Assembly: GCF_021228235.1 (NCBI RefSeq)
Contig: NZ_JAJQRG010000002.1
Coordinates: forward strand, 496,001 to 560,000
Length of the DNA: 64,000 nucleotides
Reading direction: 5' to 3'
From: Pseudophaeobacter flagellatus
Lineage (GTDB): Bacteria; Pseudomonadota; Alphaproteobacteria; Rhodobacterales; Rhodobacteraceae
Part shown: positions 45,045 to 55,040 of the stretch, in pieces
Layout: each line of letters opens with the position of its first letter
Position numbering within the stretch: position 1 is the first letter of the stretch
Translations under genes and position numbers: made by a program
Notes under the pieces: model-generated
Database searches by the model: none
What the model saw: the letters and a program-made list of their open reading frames with translations, nothing else
Told to the model about the DNA's origin: nothing

Positions 45045-45196
45045 CCCTGCGGGCTCCATCAAAATAACAACAATAGAATCCCCAAATGGGGGCAACGGTT
45101 CGGCAAAAATCAAATGTCTGGTAACTAGTCTTAGGCGTGAACATCTTGCTATGACGTTAAGCCCGTGTCAGCCTGACGGCGATTTGGGAGAGCGTC

Positions 45197-48100
45197 ATGT
45201 CAGTTCAATTTTTTGCACGATTCACGTTTTTTATTGTTTGGGCACATCGCATTGGTGCCAAAGTTGCCGCCGCTTGGGCGGGGTGGGGCAAAGGGGCCAG
45301 TCGCGCGCTTGTGGTGCTGACGTTTGCGGCGACGGTCGCTGGCCTGCCCCAGAGTGCTAGGGCAGACTCGGCTATTCCGCCGCTGCGCTATCAGGCCTTT
45401 ATGGATACGGATTATTACGGATCGGATCTGCAGGCGCTGTTTGATACTGATCTTGCCGCCTGCGAACGGGCCTGCTCTGTCCAGGATAGCTGCGCCGGAT
45501 TTTCCTACAATACGCGGGCCAATGCCTGTTTCCCAAAGCAGAATATGCAGACGGCCACGCCCTTTGTTGGGGCGGTTTCTGCCCTGAAGCGGGTCCAATC
45601 CCCACAGATGCTCGCCCAGGGCGAGAGACGCGCTAAAGATCTGGCCTTCCTGCGCGAATCGGATTTGCAGCTGGCCTATCGCCAGGCCAAGGAGATCGGC
45701 CTGCGCCATGCCGCCGAAGGGGCCACCCTTGAGGATATGGTGATCGCCGGGCAGATCCAGGCCCGCAATGGCAATGATAAAGGCGCGTTGCGCTGGCTGG
45801 CGCAGGCGGTGGCGCTCAGCGATGAGGCCGGGCTTTGGGCGGAATATTCTGCCGTATTGCTACGCTACAGCGGCGGCAAAAGCGGGGACAAACAGGAACT
45901 GCGCAATCAGGCGCTGGCGGCCGGGTTGAACGCCTTTTTGCGCGCACCTTCAGATGCGGTGCAGGCCAATGGGCTGGTGGCCGCGGCGCTGGCGCTGGAA
46001 AAGCTGGGTCGGGGGCGGGACATGCTGCCGGTGCTGCGCCTGGCACAGGCCCGCGCCCCGCGCCAGGATATCGCTGGGCTGCTGGACCGCTCTATTGCCA
46101 AATACGGCTTTCACGTCACCGACAGCCGGGTGCATAGCGACGACGCCAATCCGCGGCTCTGCGTTGAATTCTCGGAACCGCTGCTGCTCAGCGGGGTTTC
46201 CTATGAGGATTATGTCAAACTGCCAACTTCCGGGGTTGTGGCCACCGCCCAGGGGCATGAACTTTGCCTCGAAGGGCTGGAGCATGGGCAGCGCTACAGC
46301 CTGACCCTGCGCCGGGGACTGCCTGCGGCGAATGGCGAGGCGTTGCTCAAGGATGTGGACCTGACCCATTATATTGGCGACCGCAGCCCGGCGGTGCGGT
46401 TCCCCGGCCGTGCCTATGTGCTGGCCAAGACAGATCAGGCAGCGCTGCCGATTGAAACGGTCAATCTGGATGAGGTCGACCTGCGCCTGCGCCGGATGAG
46501 TGACCGCAACCTGCTGCGCAGCATTCAGGATGGCTACTTTGGCCGCCCGCTGTCGCAGTGGCAGGAAGAACATTTTGCTAGCGATATCGCCGAAGAGATC
46601 TGGCGCGGCACCGCAGTTCTGCAGAATGAACTGAACCAGGATATGACCACCCGGCTGCCCCTGGCCGAAGCAATAAGTGGACAACCGGTTGGCATCTACG
46701 CGCTTTCGGCCAGCATCAAGGGCGCCGACCCCTATGACAATCCCGGTGCCACCCAGTGGTTTGTACTGACGGATCTGGGGCTGAGCTCTCTGTCTGGCAG
46801 CGATGGGCTGCATGTACAGGTGCAGGGGCTGTCGGATGCCAAGCCGCGCGCCGGGGTTGAGGTCACGCTGATTTCCAACGCTAATGCGGTGCTGGGCAAA
46901 ACCATCAGCGACGCAACAGGCTATGCGCATTTTGCGCCCGGTCTGGCGCGCGGGCGTGGTGGTGCTGCCCCGGCCATGGTTCTTGCCCGGGTATCTGGCT
47001 CCGATGATGCAGAGACGGGCGAGGATCTTGCCTTTTTGTCGCTGAAAGATGCGGCCTTTGATCTGTCCGATCGCGGCGTCGAAGGCCGCCCGGCTCCTGG
47101 CCCGGTGGATGTCTTTCTGGCCACGGATCGCGGCGCTTATCGCGCCGGAGAGGTGATCCATGTCACTGCGCTGACCCGTGATAGCACCGCCCAGGCAATC
47201 GAAGGCCTGCCGCTCAGCGCTATTTTGACCCGTCCCGATGGGGTGGAATACAGCCGCCATCTGTCAAGCGGCGGCAAGATGGGCGGTCATGTCTTTGCCC
47301 TGCCCGTGGGGCCAAGCGCGCCGCGGGGCACCTGGCGGCTGGATATCAAAAGCGACGTAAAGGCCCCGGCCCTGGCCACGCGCCAGATCCTGGTCGAAGA
47401 TTTCCTGCCGGAACGCATCGATTTTGAACAAAGCGTCGCCAATGCGGATCTGCTGCGCCAGGGCGAGGCCGCGCAGATCGACATCAAGGCGCGCTATCTG
47501 TTTGGCGCCCCCGGCGCTGACCTGGCCATCGACGGCGATCTGCGTCTGCGTCCGGTTGACCGTCTGGAAGACTGGCCCGGCTATCGCTTTGGCCGCCATG
47601 ATGCGCCGCGCGACAGTCAACGCAACTACTTTGGCGATGAAAGCACCGATGCGGTAGGCGCGGCCCGGATTACCGTGGCCCTGCCCGAAATTGAGGCCGC
47701 AGGCCGCCCGCTTGAGGCTTCGCTGACCACCCGGCTGACGGATGGATCGGGCCGCCCGGTGGAACGCAGCCTGGATCTGCCGGTCAGCCCCGAGGGGCCG
47801 ATTCTGGGCATCAGGCCGCTGTTTGAGGATGTGGTCGCCGAGGGCACCGAAGCTGGCTTTGAACTGGTGGCGCTGTCTCCCAGCCGCCAGCCGATGCCGA
47901 TGCGGGTGAAATGGAGCCTGAACCGGATCGAGACCCGCTATCACTGGTATCAGCTCTATGGCAATTGGAACTGGGAACCCAGCACCCGCCGCAAGAGCAT
48001 CGCCACGGGCGAAGCCATGCTGGGCGAGACCCCCTTGGCGTTGTCGACCCCAACCGATTGGGGCCAGTATGAATTGGTGGTGGAACGGCTGGATGGTGAC

Positions 48101-50752
48101 TATGTCGCCGCTTCGCTGGATTTCTATGCCGGGTGGTACGCCCCGGCCGATGCTTCGGCAACGCCAGACCGGCTGGAGGTGTCGCTGGATCGCGATAGCT
48201 ATAGCCCCGGCGATACTGCCCGGCTGCGGCTGCTGCCGCAAAGCAGTGGCACGGCGCTGATATCGGTGCTGTCGAACCGGGTTATCGAACGCCAGGCCGT
48301 AGAGGTCGAGGCTGGCGAAGTGGTGATCCCGCTGAACGTGACGCAGGACTGGGGCAGTGGTGCCTATGTGACCGCGACGATGCTGCAACCGCTGAGCGGG
48401 CGTGCCAGCCGGACCCCAACACGGGCGCTGGGGCTGGTGCATGCCAAGGTGACCCAACCGGGACAAGAGCTGCGGGTCAGCGTCGAGGCTCCGGAACTGG
48501 CGCGCCCCCGCAGCACTGAAACGGCGCGCATTGCCGTGACCGGGGCCGCACCCGGGGCGCAGGTCTGGCTGACGGTGGCGGCGGTGGATCTGGGGATCCT
48601 CAACCTCACCGGGTTCAAATCGCCCGACCCAAGCGGGTATTATCATGGCCAGCGCCGCCTCGGGATGGAGCTGCGCGACCTTTACGGACGGTTGATCGAT
48701 CCGGGCAATGGTGCCTTTGGGCAGCTGCGTTCGGGTGGCGATGCGAACCGCGGCCTGCAGATGCAGTCGCCGCCACCCACCCAGGATCTGGTGGCCTTCT
48801 TTTCCGGCGCAGTGCAGGTGGATGAAAGTGGAACGGTTGATTTCCCGATGGATCTGCCAGCCTTTAACGGTACCGTGCGGCTCATGGCTGTGGCCTGGTC
48901 CAAAACGGCGGTTGGTCAGGCCGAAGCCGATATGCTGGTGCGCGACCCGGTGGTTGTAACCGCGACGCTGCCGCGCTTTCTTGCCCCCGGAGACCAAAGC
49001 CGGGTGTGGATTGAAGTGGTGCATGCTGATGGCCCGGCGGGTGAAATGCGGCTAAGCGCACAGAGCCTTGGCGCCGGCCTTTCCCTTGGGGCGCTGCCCG
49101 CTTCGGTGGTGTTGGAAAAACAGGGCAAGGCGGTGCTGGAATTGCCGGTCACCGCCACGGCTGTTGGTGATCCGGAACTGGTGTTATCGCTGGTGACGCC
49201 TGCGGGCAAACAGCTGAGCCAGGTCCTGCGCCTGCCGGTGCGGGATAATGATCCGGTTGTGGCGACCACCCGCCGTTTCAGCCTGCAAAAGGGCGGGACA
49301 TTCCAGCTGACGCAGGATGTCTTTGCCGGGCTGAACCCGGGCACCACCCGTGCCGTTCTGTCTGCGGGACCGCTGGCCCGGTTTGACGTGCCCGGTCTGC
49401 TGCAAAGCCTGGATCAATATCCCTATGGTTGTACTGAGCAGGTGACATCCAAGGCGCTGCCGCTGCTCTATCTGTCGTCGGTGGCGCAGTCGCTGGGCCT
49501 GGGGAGGGGGCCGCAGGTGGATGCGCGTATTCAAGCGGCAATTCAGCGGGTGCTGACCCGCCAGGCCAGCAATGGCGCCTTTGGCCTGTGGCGGGCTGAA
49601 AGTGGTGATTTCTGGCTGGATGCCTATGCTTCTGATTTCCTGTCGCGGGCGCGGGCACAGGGGCATACTGTCCCTGAAAAGGCCTTTGTGCGCGCCATGG
49701 ACAACCTGCGCAACCGGATCAACTATGCCTCTGATTTTGACGGGGGCGGCGAAGATGTGGCCTATGCGCTGCTGGTGTTGGCCCGTGAAGGGGCCGCTGC
49801 CATGGGCGATCTGCGCTACTATGCCGATGTAAAGGCAAATGATTTTGCCACACCTCTGGCGGCGGCGCAGTTGGGGGCGGCGCTGGCGGCTTACGGCGAT
49901 CAGCGCCGGGCGGACCGGATGTTTGTCCAGGCGGGGGAGATGCTGCAACAGGCCGGGGTGGAACGCCCGGTTTGGCGCGCCGACTATGGCACCCAGCGCC
50001 GCGATGCGGCAGGCGTGCTGGCCTTGGTGGTCGAGGCCAGATCCGATGCCCTGCCGCTGGAACGGCTGACTCAGCTTGTGACGGCAAAAACCGACCGCAG
50101 ATCAACGCAGGAATCCGCCTGGACCCTGCTGGCGGCCCATGCGCTGATCAAATCTCCAGAGGAGTCAGGCATTCTGGTCAATGGCCAGCCGAGCACAGGC
50201 CCCTTTGTGCGGGTGAGCGGTGATCAGCTGGGGCTGGATCTGGCAATTTCCAGCGCCAGCGGCGCGGCGACGGATCTGACCCTGACCACGCTTGGCGTGC
50301 CAGAGGTGCCGCCCGCAGCTGGGGGCTATGGCTATACCATTCAGCGCAGTCACTACAGCCTGGATGGGCAGCAACTGGCGGGGACGGAGTTTGCGGTTGG
50401 CGATCGCTTTGTTACCGTGCTGCAGGTGACGCCGCATGAAACAACTGGCGCGCGGCTGATGGTGAATGATCCGCTGCCCGCCGGGGTGGAGATTGACAAC
50501 CCTAACCTGCTGCGCTCGGGTGATCTGCGCGATCTGGAGTGGTTGCAACTGACCGAGGCCGAGCACGCGGAATTCCGCAGTGATCGCTTTCTGGCGGCGG
50601 TGGATCTGTCCGGCAGCAAACCGGTGACGCTGGCCTATATTAGCCGGGCGGTGACGCCGGGGCGGTTCCACCACCCGGCGGCCCAGGTCGAAGACATGTA
50701 CCGCCCGGCCTATCGTGCCCATACCGCTGCCGGATCGGTTGAGATCCGGTGA
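45197..50752 (+). CDS. Bacterial alpha-2-macroglobulin with N-terminal PAN-type domain
   Basis: An 1851-residue periplasmic protease trap. After an unusually long, hydrophobic N-terminus (ending near SARADS at about residue 58) comes a PAN/Apple-like module with C89, C93, C99 and C111 (ACERACSVQDSCAGF). Then follow macroglobulin-like repeats, a MG2 domain (VFLATDRGAYRAGEVIHVTA), a bait region, the A2M core (YPYGCTEQVTSKALPLL), and the thioester-domain helices. C1412 and Q1415 form the reactive thioester CTEQ. There is no lipobox cysteine near the signal end, so it is probably not a lipoprotein. The pbpC gene starts in its stop codon. Confidence 0.92.
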   Translation: MSVQFFARFTFFIVWAHRIGAKVAAAWAGWGKGASRALVVLTFAATVAGLPQSARADSAIPPLRYQAFMDTDYYGSDLQALFDTDLAACERACSVQDSCAGFSYNTRANACFPKQNMQTATPFVGAVSALKRVQSPQMLAQGERRAKDLAFLRESDLQLAYRQAKEIGLRHAAEGATLEDMVIAGQIQARNGNDKGALRWLAQAVALSDEAGLWAEYSAVLLRYSGGKSGDKQELRNQALAAGLNAFLRAPSDAVQANGLVAAALALEKLGRGRDMLPVLRLAQARAPRQDIAGLLDRSIAKYGFHVTDSRVHSDDANPRLCVEFSEPLLLSGVSYEDYVKLPTSGVVATAQGHELCLEGLEHGQRYSLTLRRGLPAANGEALLKDVDLTHYIGDRSPAVRFPGRAYVLAKTDQAALPIETVNLDEVDLRLRRMSDRNLLRSIQDGYFGRPLSQWQEEHFASDIAEEIWRGTAVLQNELNQDMTTRLPLAEAISGQPVGIYALSASIKGADPYDNPGATQWFVLTDLGLSSLSGSDGLHVQVQGLSDAKPRAGVEVTLISNANAVLGKTISDATGYAHFAPGLARGRGGAAPAMVLARVSGSDDAETGEDLAFLSLKDAAFDLSDRGVEGRPAPGPVDVFLATDRGAYRAGEVIHVTALTRDSTAQAIEGLPLSAILTRPDGVEYSRHLSSGGKMGGHVFALPVGPSAPRGTWRLDIKSDVKAPALATRQILVEDFLPERIDFEQSVANADLLRQGEAAQIDIKARYLFGAPGADLAIDGDLRLRPVDRLEDWPGYRFGRHDAPRDSQRNYFGDESTDAVGAARITVALPEIEAAGRPLEASLTTRLTDGSGRPVERSLDLPVSPEGPILGIRPLFEDVVAEGTEAGFELVALSPSRQPMPMRVKWSLNRIETRYHWYQLYGNWNWEPSTRRKSIATGEAMLGETPLALSTPTDWGQYELVVERLDGDYVAASLDFYAGWYAPADASATPDRLEVSLDRDSYSPGDTARLRLLPQSSGTALISVLSNRVIERQAVEVEAGEVVIPLNVTQDWGSGAYVTATMLQPLSGRASRTPTRALGLVHAKVTQPGQELRVSVEAPELARPRSTETARIAVTGAAPGAQVWLTVAAVDLGILNLTGFKSPDPSGYYHGQRRLGMELRDLYGRLIDPGNGAFGQLRSGGDANRGLQMQSPPPTQDLVAFFSGAVQVDESGTVDFPMDLPAFNGTVRLMAVAWSKTAVGQAEADMLVRDPVVVTATLPRFLAPGDQSRVWIEVVHADGPAGEMRLSAQSLGAGLSLGALPASVVLEKQGKAVLELPVTATAVGDPELVLSLVTPAGKQLSQVLRLPVRDNDPVVATTRRFSLQKGGTFQLTQDVFAGLNPGTTRAVLSAGPLARFDVPGLLQSLDQYPYGCTEQVTSKALPLLYLSSVAQSLGLGRGPQVDARIQAAIQRVLTRQASNGAFGLWRAESGDFWLDAYASDFLSRARAQGHTVPEKAFVRAMDNLRNRINYASDFDGGGEDVAYALLVLAREGAAAMGDLRYYADVKANDFATPLAAAQLGAALAAYGDQRRADRMFVQAGEMLQQAGVERPVWRADYGTQRRDAAGVLALVVEARSDALPLERLTQLVTAKTDRRSTQESAWTLLAAHALIKSPEESGILVNGQPSTGPFVRVSGDQLGLDLAISSASGAATDLTLTTLGVPEVPPAAGGYGYTIQRSHYSLDGQQLAGTEFAVGDRFVTVLQVTPHETTGARLMVNDPLPAGVEIDNPNLLRSGDLRDLEWLQLTEAEHAEFRSDRFLAAVDLSGSKPVTLAYISRAVTPGRFHHPAAQVEDMYRPAYRAHTAAGSVEIR

Positions 50753-52848
50753 CCCAGGGCGCATCTGCCGGGTCGCAGGCTGGGGGCGCATCGCGGCTGT
50801 GGTACCGGGGCTTTACCCTAGCGCTGGTGGTGGCCCTGATGTCGATCGGGCTGCGAGGGCTGGACCGGTGGGTGGCAGATACGGTGCTGCCTGTCACCCT
50901 GGCGGAAACCTCGACAGAGGTGCTGGATCGTAACGGTGATCTGCTGCGGGTCTATCCCGTGGGGACAGGCATCTGGCGGATGGCACCGCAGCTGGAACAG
51001 GTCGATCCGCGCTTTATTGCGATGCTCACCGCCTATGAGGACCAGCGGTTCCAGTCCCACGCGGGGGTGGATCCGCTGGCCCTGCTGCGGGCGCTGGGGC
51101 AGGCGCTGTGGCACGGGCGTACCGTGTCGGGCGGATCGACCCTGACGATGCAGCTGGCGCGGCTGCTGGAGGATGGCACCACGGGGGCCTGGGCGGGCAA
51201 AATCCGCCAGATGCGTCTGGCACTGGCACTGGAACGGCACCTGTCCAAGAATCAGATTCTGGCGCTTTACCTCACCCATGCGCCCTATGGCGGCAACCTG
51301 GAAGGTATCCGCGCCGCCAGCTATGCTTGGTTCGGCCGCGCGCCCAATCGACTGACGCCCTCGCAGGCGGCGTTGCTGATTGCCTTGCCGCAATCGCCCG
51401 AACGTCGCCGCCCGGATCGTGCACCAGCTGCGGCGCAGGCGGCGCGCGACCGGGTGCTGGATCGGTTGGCGCAGGCGGGATTGCTGACAGGAGCCGAGGT
51501 TGCCATGGCAAGCCAGGCCCCGCTGCCGTCTGTCATGCGGCCCTTCCCGCGTCTGGCGCCGCATCTGTCGGACCGGCTGCTGGCAACGCGACCGGGGGCG
51601 GCGCGGCTGGCGCTGACCCTGGACGGGCAGGTCCAGGCCAAGATGGAACAGTTGGTGGCAGAGGCGGCAACCCGTGCAGGGGCGCGGATCTCGGCGGCGC
51701 TGCTGGCGGTGGATCACCAGACCGGAGAGATCATCGCCTCGGTAGGCTCCCCCGCCTATGCCGATAGCGCGCGGCAGGGCTTTGTCGATATGACCCAGGC
51801 GCTGCGCTCGCCGGGGTCCACCCTGAAGCCGCTGGTCTATGGCATGGCGTTTGAGGCCGGTCTGGTGCACCCCGAAAGCTTGATCCATGATGGCCCGATT
51901 GATTTTGACGGCTATGCGCCGCAGAATTTTGATGGGGTCTTTCGCGGCGATGTCCGGGTGCGACAGGCGCTGCAACTGTCGTTGAATATCCCGGTGGTTC
52001 GCCTAACCCGAGAGATCGGCCCGGCGCAGGTGCTGGCCCGGCTGCGCCGGGGCGGTGCGCAGCCACAATTGCCCGCCGACGGCAAACCCGGATTGGCCAT
52101 CAGCCTGGGCGGCATCGGCACCTCGCTGCAGGATCTGGTACAGGTCTATGCGGGGATTGCTGCGGGGGGCCAAGGGGTTGCCCTGCGCAGTGATCAGACC
52201 GTTGCCCCCGATCCGCTGCCCCGGCTGCTGTCCAAGGTGGCTGCGTGGCAGTTGGGCGATATCCTGCGCGAAATGGCGCCGCCAGCGGGGGCGCGGGCTG
52301 GGGTGCTTGCTTACAAAACTGGCACATCCTATGGCCACCGGGATGCCTGGGCCATTGGCTGGGATGGGCGGCATGTGATTGGGGTCTGGCTGGGGCGGGC
52401 GGATGGCACCCCGGTCCCGGGGGCCTTTGGCGGCGATCTGGCCGCCCCGTTGCTGTTCGAGGCCTTTGGTCGCCTGAAACCCGAGATGACGCCCTTTGCC
52501 CCGCCGCCGGCGGCGACGCTGATGGTCGGGGCGGCAGAACTGCCGCTGCCGCTGCGCCGGTTTCGCCCCCGCGATGCAGTCTTTGATGCGGCGGCGGATG
52601 CGCCGCAACTGCTGTTCCCGCCGGATGGCGCCCATCTGGCGCTGGAGGGCGGACCGTTGGTGGTGAAACTGCGTGGCGGCCTGGCCCCCTTTGCCCTGCT
52701 GGCGGATGGCCGGGTTCTGACCAAGGGGCAGCGGCGGCGCGAATTCGAAGTGCCCAATCCCGGACAGGGGTTTTCCAGCCTGGTGGTGGTCGATAGCGCG
52801 GGCCAAAGCGCCCGTGCAGGGGTGGAGATCGACGCGCCTGGCCTCTGA
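50749..52848 (+). CDS. pbpC: Penicillin-binding protein 1C
   Basis: PbpC is a bifunctional peptidoglycan glycosyltransferase/transpeptidase. The 699-residue protein starts at GTG 50749, overlapping the alpha-2-macroglobulin TGA (GTGA). It has one N-terminal membrane helix, the GT51 domain (EDQRFQSHAGVDPLAL, GGSTLTMQLARLL), the transpeptidase active site S357-T-L-K360 in SPGSTLKPLVYG, a KTGTSYG motif, and a C-terminal BiPBP_C domain. The alpha-2-macroglobulin/PBP1C pairing is a known bacterial association interpreted as repair after wall breach by proteases. Confidence 0.94.
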   Translation: MTQGASAGSQAGGASRLWYRGFTLALVVALMSIGLRGLDRWVADTVLPVTLAETSTEVLDRNGDLLRVYPVGTGIWRMAPQLEQVDPRFIAMLTAYEDQRFQSHAGVDPLALLRALGQALWHGRTVSGGSTLTMQLARLLEDGTTGAWAGKIRQMRLALALERHLSKNQILALYLTHAPYGGNLEGIRAASYAWFGRAPNRLTPSQAALLIALPQSPERRRPDRAPAAAQAARDRVLDRLAQAGLLTGAEVAMASQAPLPSVMRPFPRLAPHLSDRLLATRPGAARLALTLDGQVQAKMEQLVAEAATRAGARISAALLAVDHQTGEIIASVGSPAYADSARQGFVDMTQALRSPGSTLKPLVYGMAFEAGLVHPESLIHDGPIDFDGYAPQNFDGVFRGDVRVRQALQLSLNIPVVRLTREIGPAQVLARLRRGGAQPQLPADGKPGLAISLGGIGTSLQDLVQVYAGIAAGGQGVALRSDQTVAPDPLPRLLSKVAAWQLGDILREMAPPAGARAGVLAYKTGTSYGHRDAWAIGWDGRHVIGVWLGRADGTPVPGAFGGDLAAPLLFEAFGRLKPEMTPFAPPPAATLMVGAAELPLPLRRFRPRDAVFDAAADAPQLLFPPDGAHLALEGGPLVVKLRGGLAPFALLADGRVLTKGQRRREFEVPNPGQGFSSLVVVDSAGQSARAGVEIDAPGL

Positions 52849-52941
52849 GGCTGCCCCTCTGTGCCTGTCGTTTGTGGTGCCTTTCTGTTGGTCTGTGTGA
52901 CTACCTGCGCGCCTGTGCGCCTGCCGTTCGGCCCGCCTCCC

Positions 52942-55029
52942 CTAGCGACGGCCTTCGCGCAGCCAGCCAGCCAGGATGAAGCCAGCCGCCAGCAGCAGCC
53001 CCAGCCAGGCCGGTAGAAGCGCTGTTTGCGAGACAGATAGGGTTTCATGCGCGGCGCGAGGGGTCAGGCCGATCCAGTTGCGCCCGGCGGCGGGGCGGCC
53101 CGGCTTTACGTCGCGCAGCTTTGGCAGGCCCTGTTCCAGGCGCAGGCTGCCGCCGCGTAGCGGTGCCAGCACCGGGGCTAGCACTGCCTCGGTGGCGATG
53201 GTCTGCTGAAATTCGCGCGGTGCTGCCGGCCCAAGGCCGACAACCGCGCTGACCTCGCCTTCGCGCAAGCGGTAGAGCCCGGGCATGCTGCCGGTATGGG
53301 TTGCCTCCCATAGGCCGGGGGCGCGTTGCTGCATGGCCAGGGTGGTTTCTTGCCCATCGGGGGCGGTGATCACCAGCGGCCCGGCTGCGCCCTGCATGCG
53401 GCGGCGAAAAATCTGCATGCTCTGGCCGGTGCTTTCCGCCCAGAGCATCTCTTCCTCCAGCTCTGGTTCTTTCATCATCCAATGGGCAAGGCGGCGCAGC
53501 AGTTCCAGCTGTGGCCCGCCGCCTTGATAGCCGCGACTCCAGAGCCAGGCATGGTCCGAGGCCAGGAGTGCCACTCGTCCGGCCGCTACCCGATCAAGCA
53601 CCAGCAGTGGCCGGGTGCCGAGGCCCTGCATCAGTACATGTCCCTGTGGCGAAGACAGTTCGATCTGGCGCAGCCAACTGCCCCAGGGGGGGGCATCATC
53701 AGGGCCGGTTTCGGCGGATGTGCCGCTGGCGCGATGGACCTGTTCCAACCCGGCGGTGACCGGGTGACGATGGCCCAGATCGGTGATCCGGGGGCGGTAG
53801 GGCTGTTCCAGCACCCGCGCGGTGGGGGCGGCGGGCAGCACCCGCGACAGGGGCGAGCGATAGATCGAATCGGCGCTGGCAAAATCCGGCCCAGCTGCCA
53901 CCAGAACCGCACCGCCCTGTTCCACATAGTTGGCCACATTATCGAGATAGAGCGCGGGTAGAATGCCGCGCCGTTTGTAGCGATCAAAGATGATCAGATC
54001 AAAATCCTCGATCTTTTCCAAAAATAGTTCGCGGGTGGGAAAGGCGATCAGCGACAGCTCATCCACCGGCACCCCGTCCTGTTTTTCTGGCGGGCGCAGG
54101 ATGGTGAAATGCACCAGATCAACCGAGCTGTCGGATTTCAGCAGATTGCGCCAGGTGCGCCCGCCGGCATGTGGCTCTCCCGAGACCAGCAGGACCCGCA
54201 GCCGATCACGCACGCCATTGATCTGCACCAGGGCGGCATTGTTGCGATCGGTCAGCTCGTTCTCGGCCTGTGGGGTGGCAAAGCGGATCACGTTGCGCCC
54301 GCCATGTGGCAGGGTCAGGGGCAGGTCGAAATCCACCCCCAGCGGCAGGACAAAGCGCTGCACCGGGCCACCGTTTATGGAAATTTCCAGCGGTGCCTGG
54401 CGTTGATCCGGCGGCGCGGCGCCTTGATCCTCGATCCGCAGAGTCAGGGTGACAGGTTCGCCGATGATGGCAAAGGCGGGCGCCTTGCGCAGCACCAGGC
54501 GGCGATCCCAGTCGCCCTGCCGTCCGGTCAGCAACAGATGCATCGGCGCGGGCAGATCAACCGGCTGGTCGGCGTCATGCACCTGCCCGTCCGACAGTGC
54601 GATAATGCCAGCCACACGGCCCTGTGGCTCATCCGCGAGCGCTCGTGACAGCGCCTGCATCAGGGCGGTGCCACTGTCACCTGCGCCATCGGGTAGGTCG
54701 ATCCAGCGGGTTTCGGTATTGGGTCGCGCAGCCAGCTGCCGTTCCAGCCCGGCGCGGGCCTCTGCCAGCTGGGCCTGCCGGTCCGACAGATGCTGGCTGG
54801 CGGTATTGTCCACCGCCACCAGCACGATATCTTTCAGGTCTGCACGGTTTTCGTGCTGGGCCACCGGCCCCATCAGGGCCGCCAGCAGGCTCAGCGCGGC
54901 CAGTCCGCGCAGCCCCCAGCCGGGCAACCGGCGCCACAGGGCCAGCGCGGTGCAGACCAGCGCCAGCGCCATCAGCACCCAGAGTACAGGCCAGGGCAGC
55001 AGCGGATCAAAGAGCAAAACCTGTGTCAT
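52942..55029 (-). CDS. Membrane protein with vWA-like and GATase1-like segments (MoxR cluster)
   Basis: A 695-residue protein with two N-terminal helices, a degenerate vWA-like metal site (VAVDNTASQHLSDRQ, GIIALSDGQVHD), a central GATase1-like alpha/beta part (LRVLLVSGEPHAGGRTWRNL, ADSIYRSPLSR) and one C-terminal helix (LPAWLGLLLAAGFILAGWL). No catalytic cysteine triad is evident, so enzymatic amidotransfer is doubtful. It is the last gene of the moxR-DUF58-DUF4159 operon, 11 bases after the preceding gene, and converges on pbpC. Confidence 0.7.
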   Translation of the reverse strand: MTQVLLFDPLLPWPVLWVLMALALVCTALALWRRLPGWGLRGLAALSLLAALMGPVAQHENRADLKDIVLVAVDNTASQHLSDRQAQLAEARAGLERQLAARPNTETRWIDLPDGAGDSGTALMQALSRALADEPQGRVAGIIALSDGQVHDADQPVDLPAPMHLLLTGRQGDWDRRLVLRKAPAFAIIGEPVTLTLRIEDQGAAPPDQRQAPLEISINGGPVQRFVLPLGVDFDLPLTLPHGGRNVIRFATPQAENELTDRNNAALVQINGVRDRLRVLLVSGEPHAGGRTWRNLLKSDSSVDLVHFTILRPPEKQDGVPVDELSLIAFPTRELFLEKIEDFDLIIFDRYKRRGILPALYLDNVANYVEQGGAVLVAAGPDFASADSIYRSPLSRVLPAAPTARVLEQPYRPRITDLGHRHPVTAGLEQVHRASGTSAETGPDDAPPWGSWLRQIELSSPQGHVLMQGLGTRPLLVLDRVAAGRVALLASDHAWLWSRGYQGGGPQLELLRRLAHWMMKEPELEEEMLWAESTGQSMQIFRRRMQGAAGPLVITAPDGQETTLAMQQRAPGLWEATHTGSMPGLYRLREGEVSAVVGLGPAAPREFQQTIATEAVLAPVLAPLRGGSLRLEQGLPKLRDVKPGRPAAGRNWIGLTPRAAHETLSVSQTALLPAWLGLLLAAGFILAGWLREGRR

Positions 55030-55040
55030 CGCATCCGCCC

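Noticed and set aside
47264-49024. 586-codon open frame opposite the alpha-2-macroglobulin gene
   Set aside because: No domain or signal; shadow of a GC-rich gene with clear family features.
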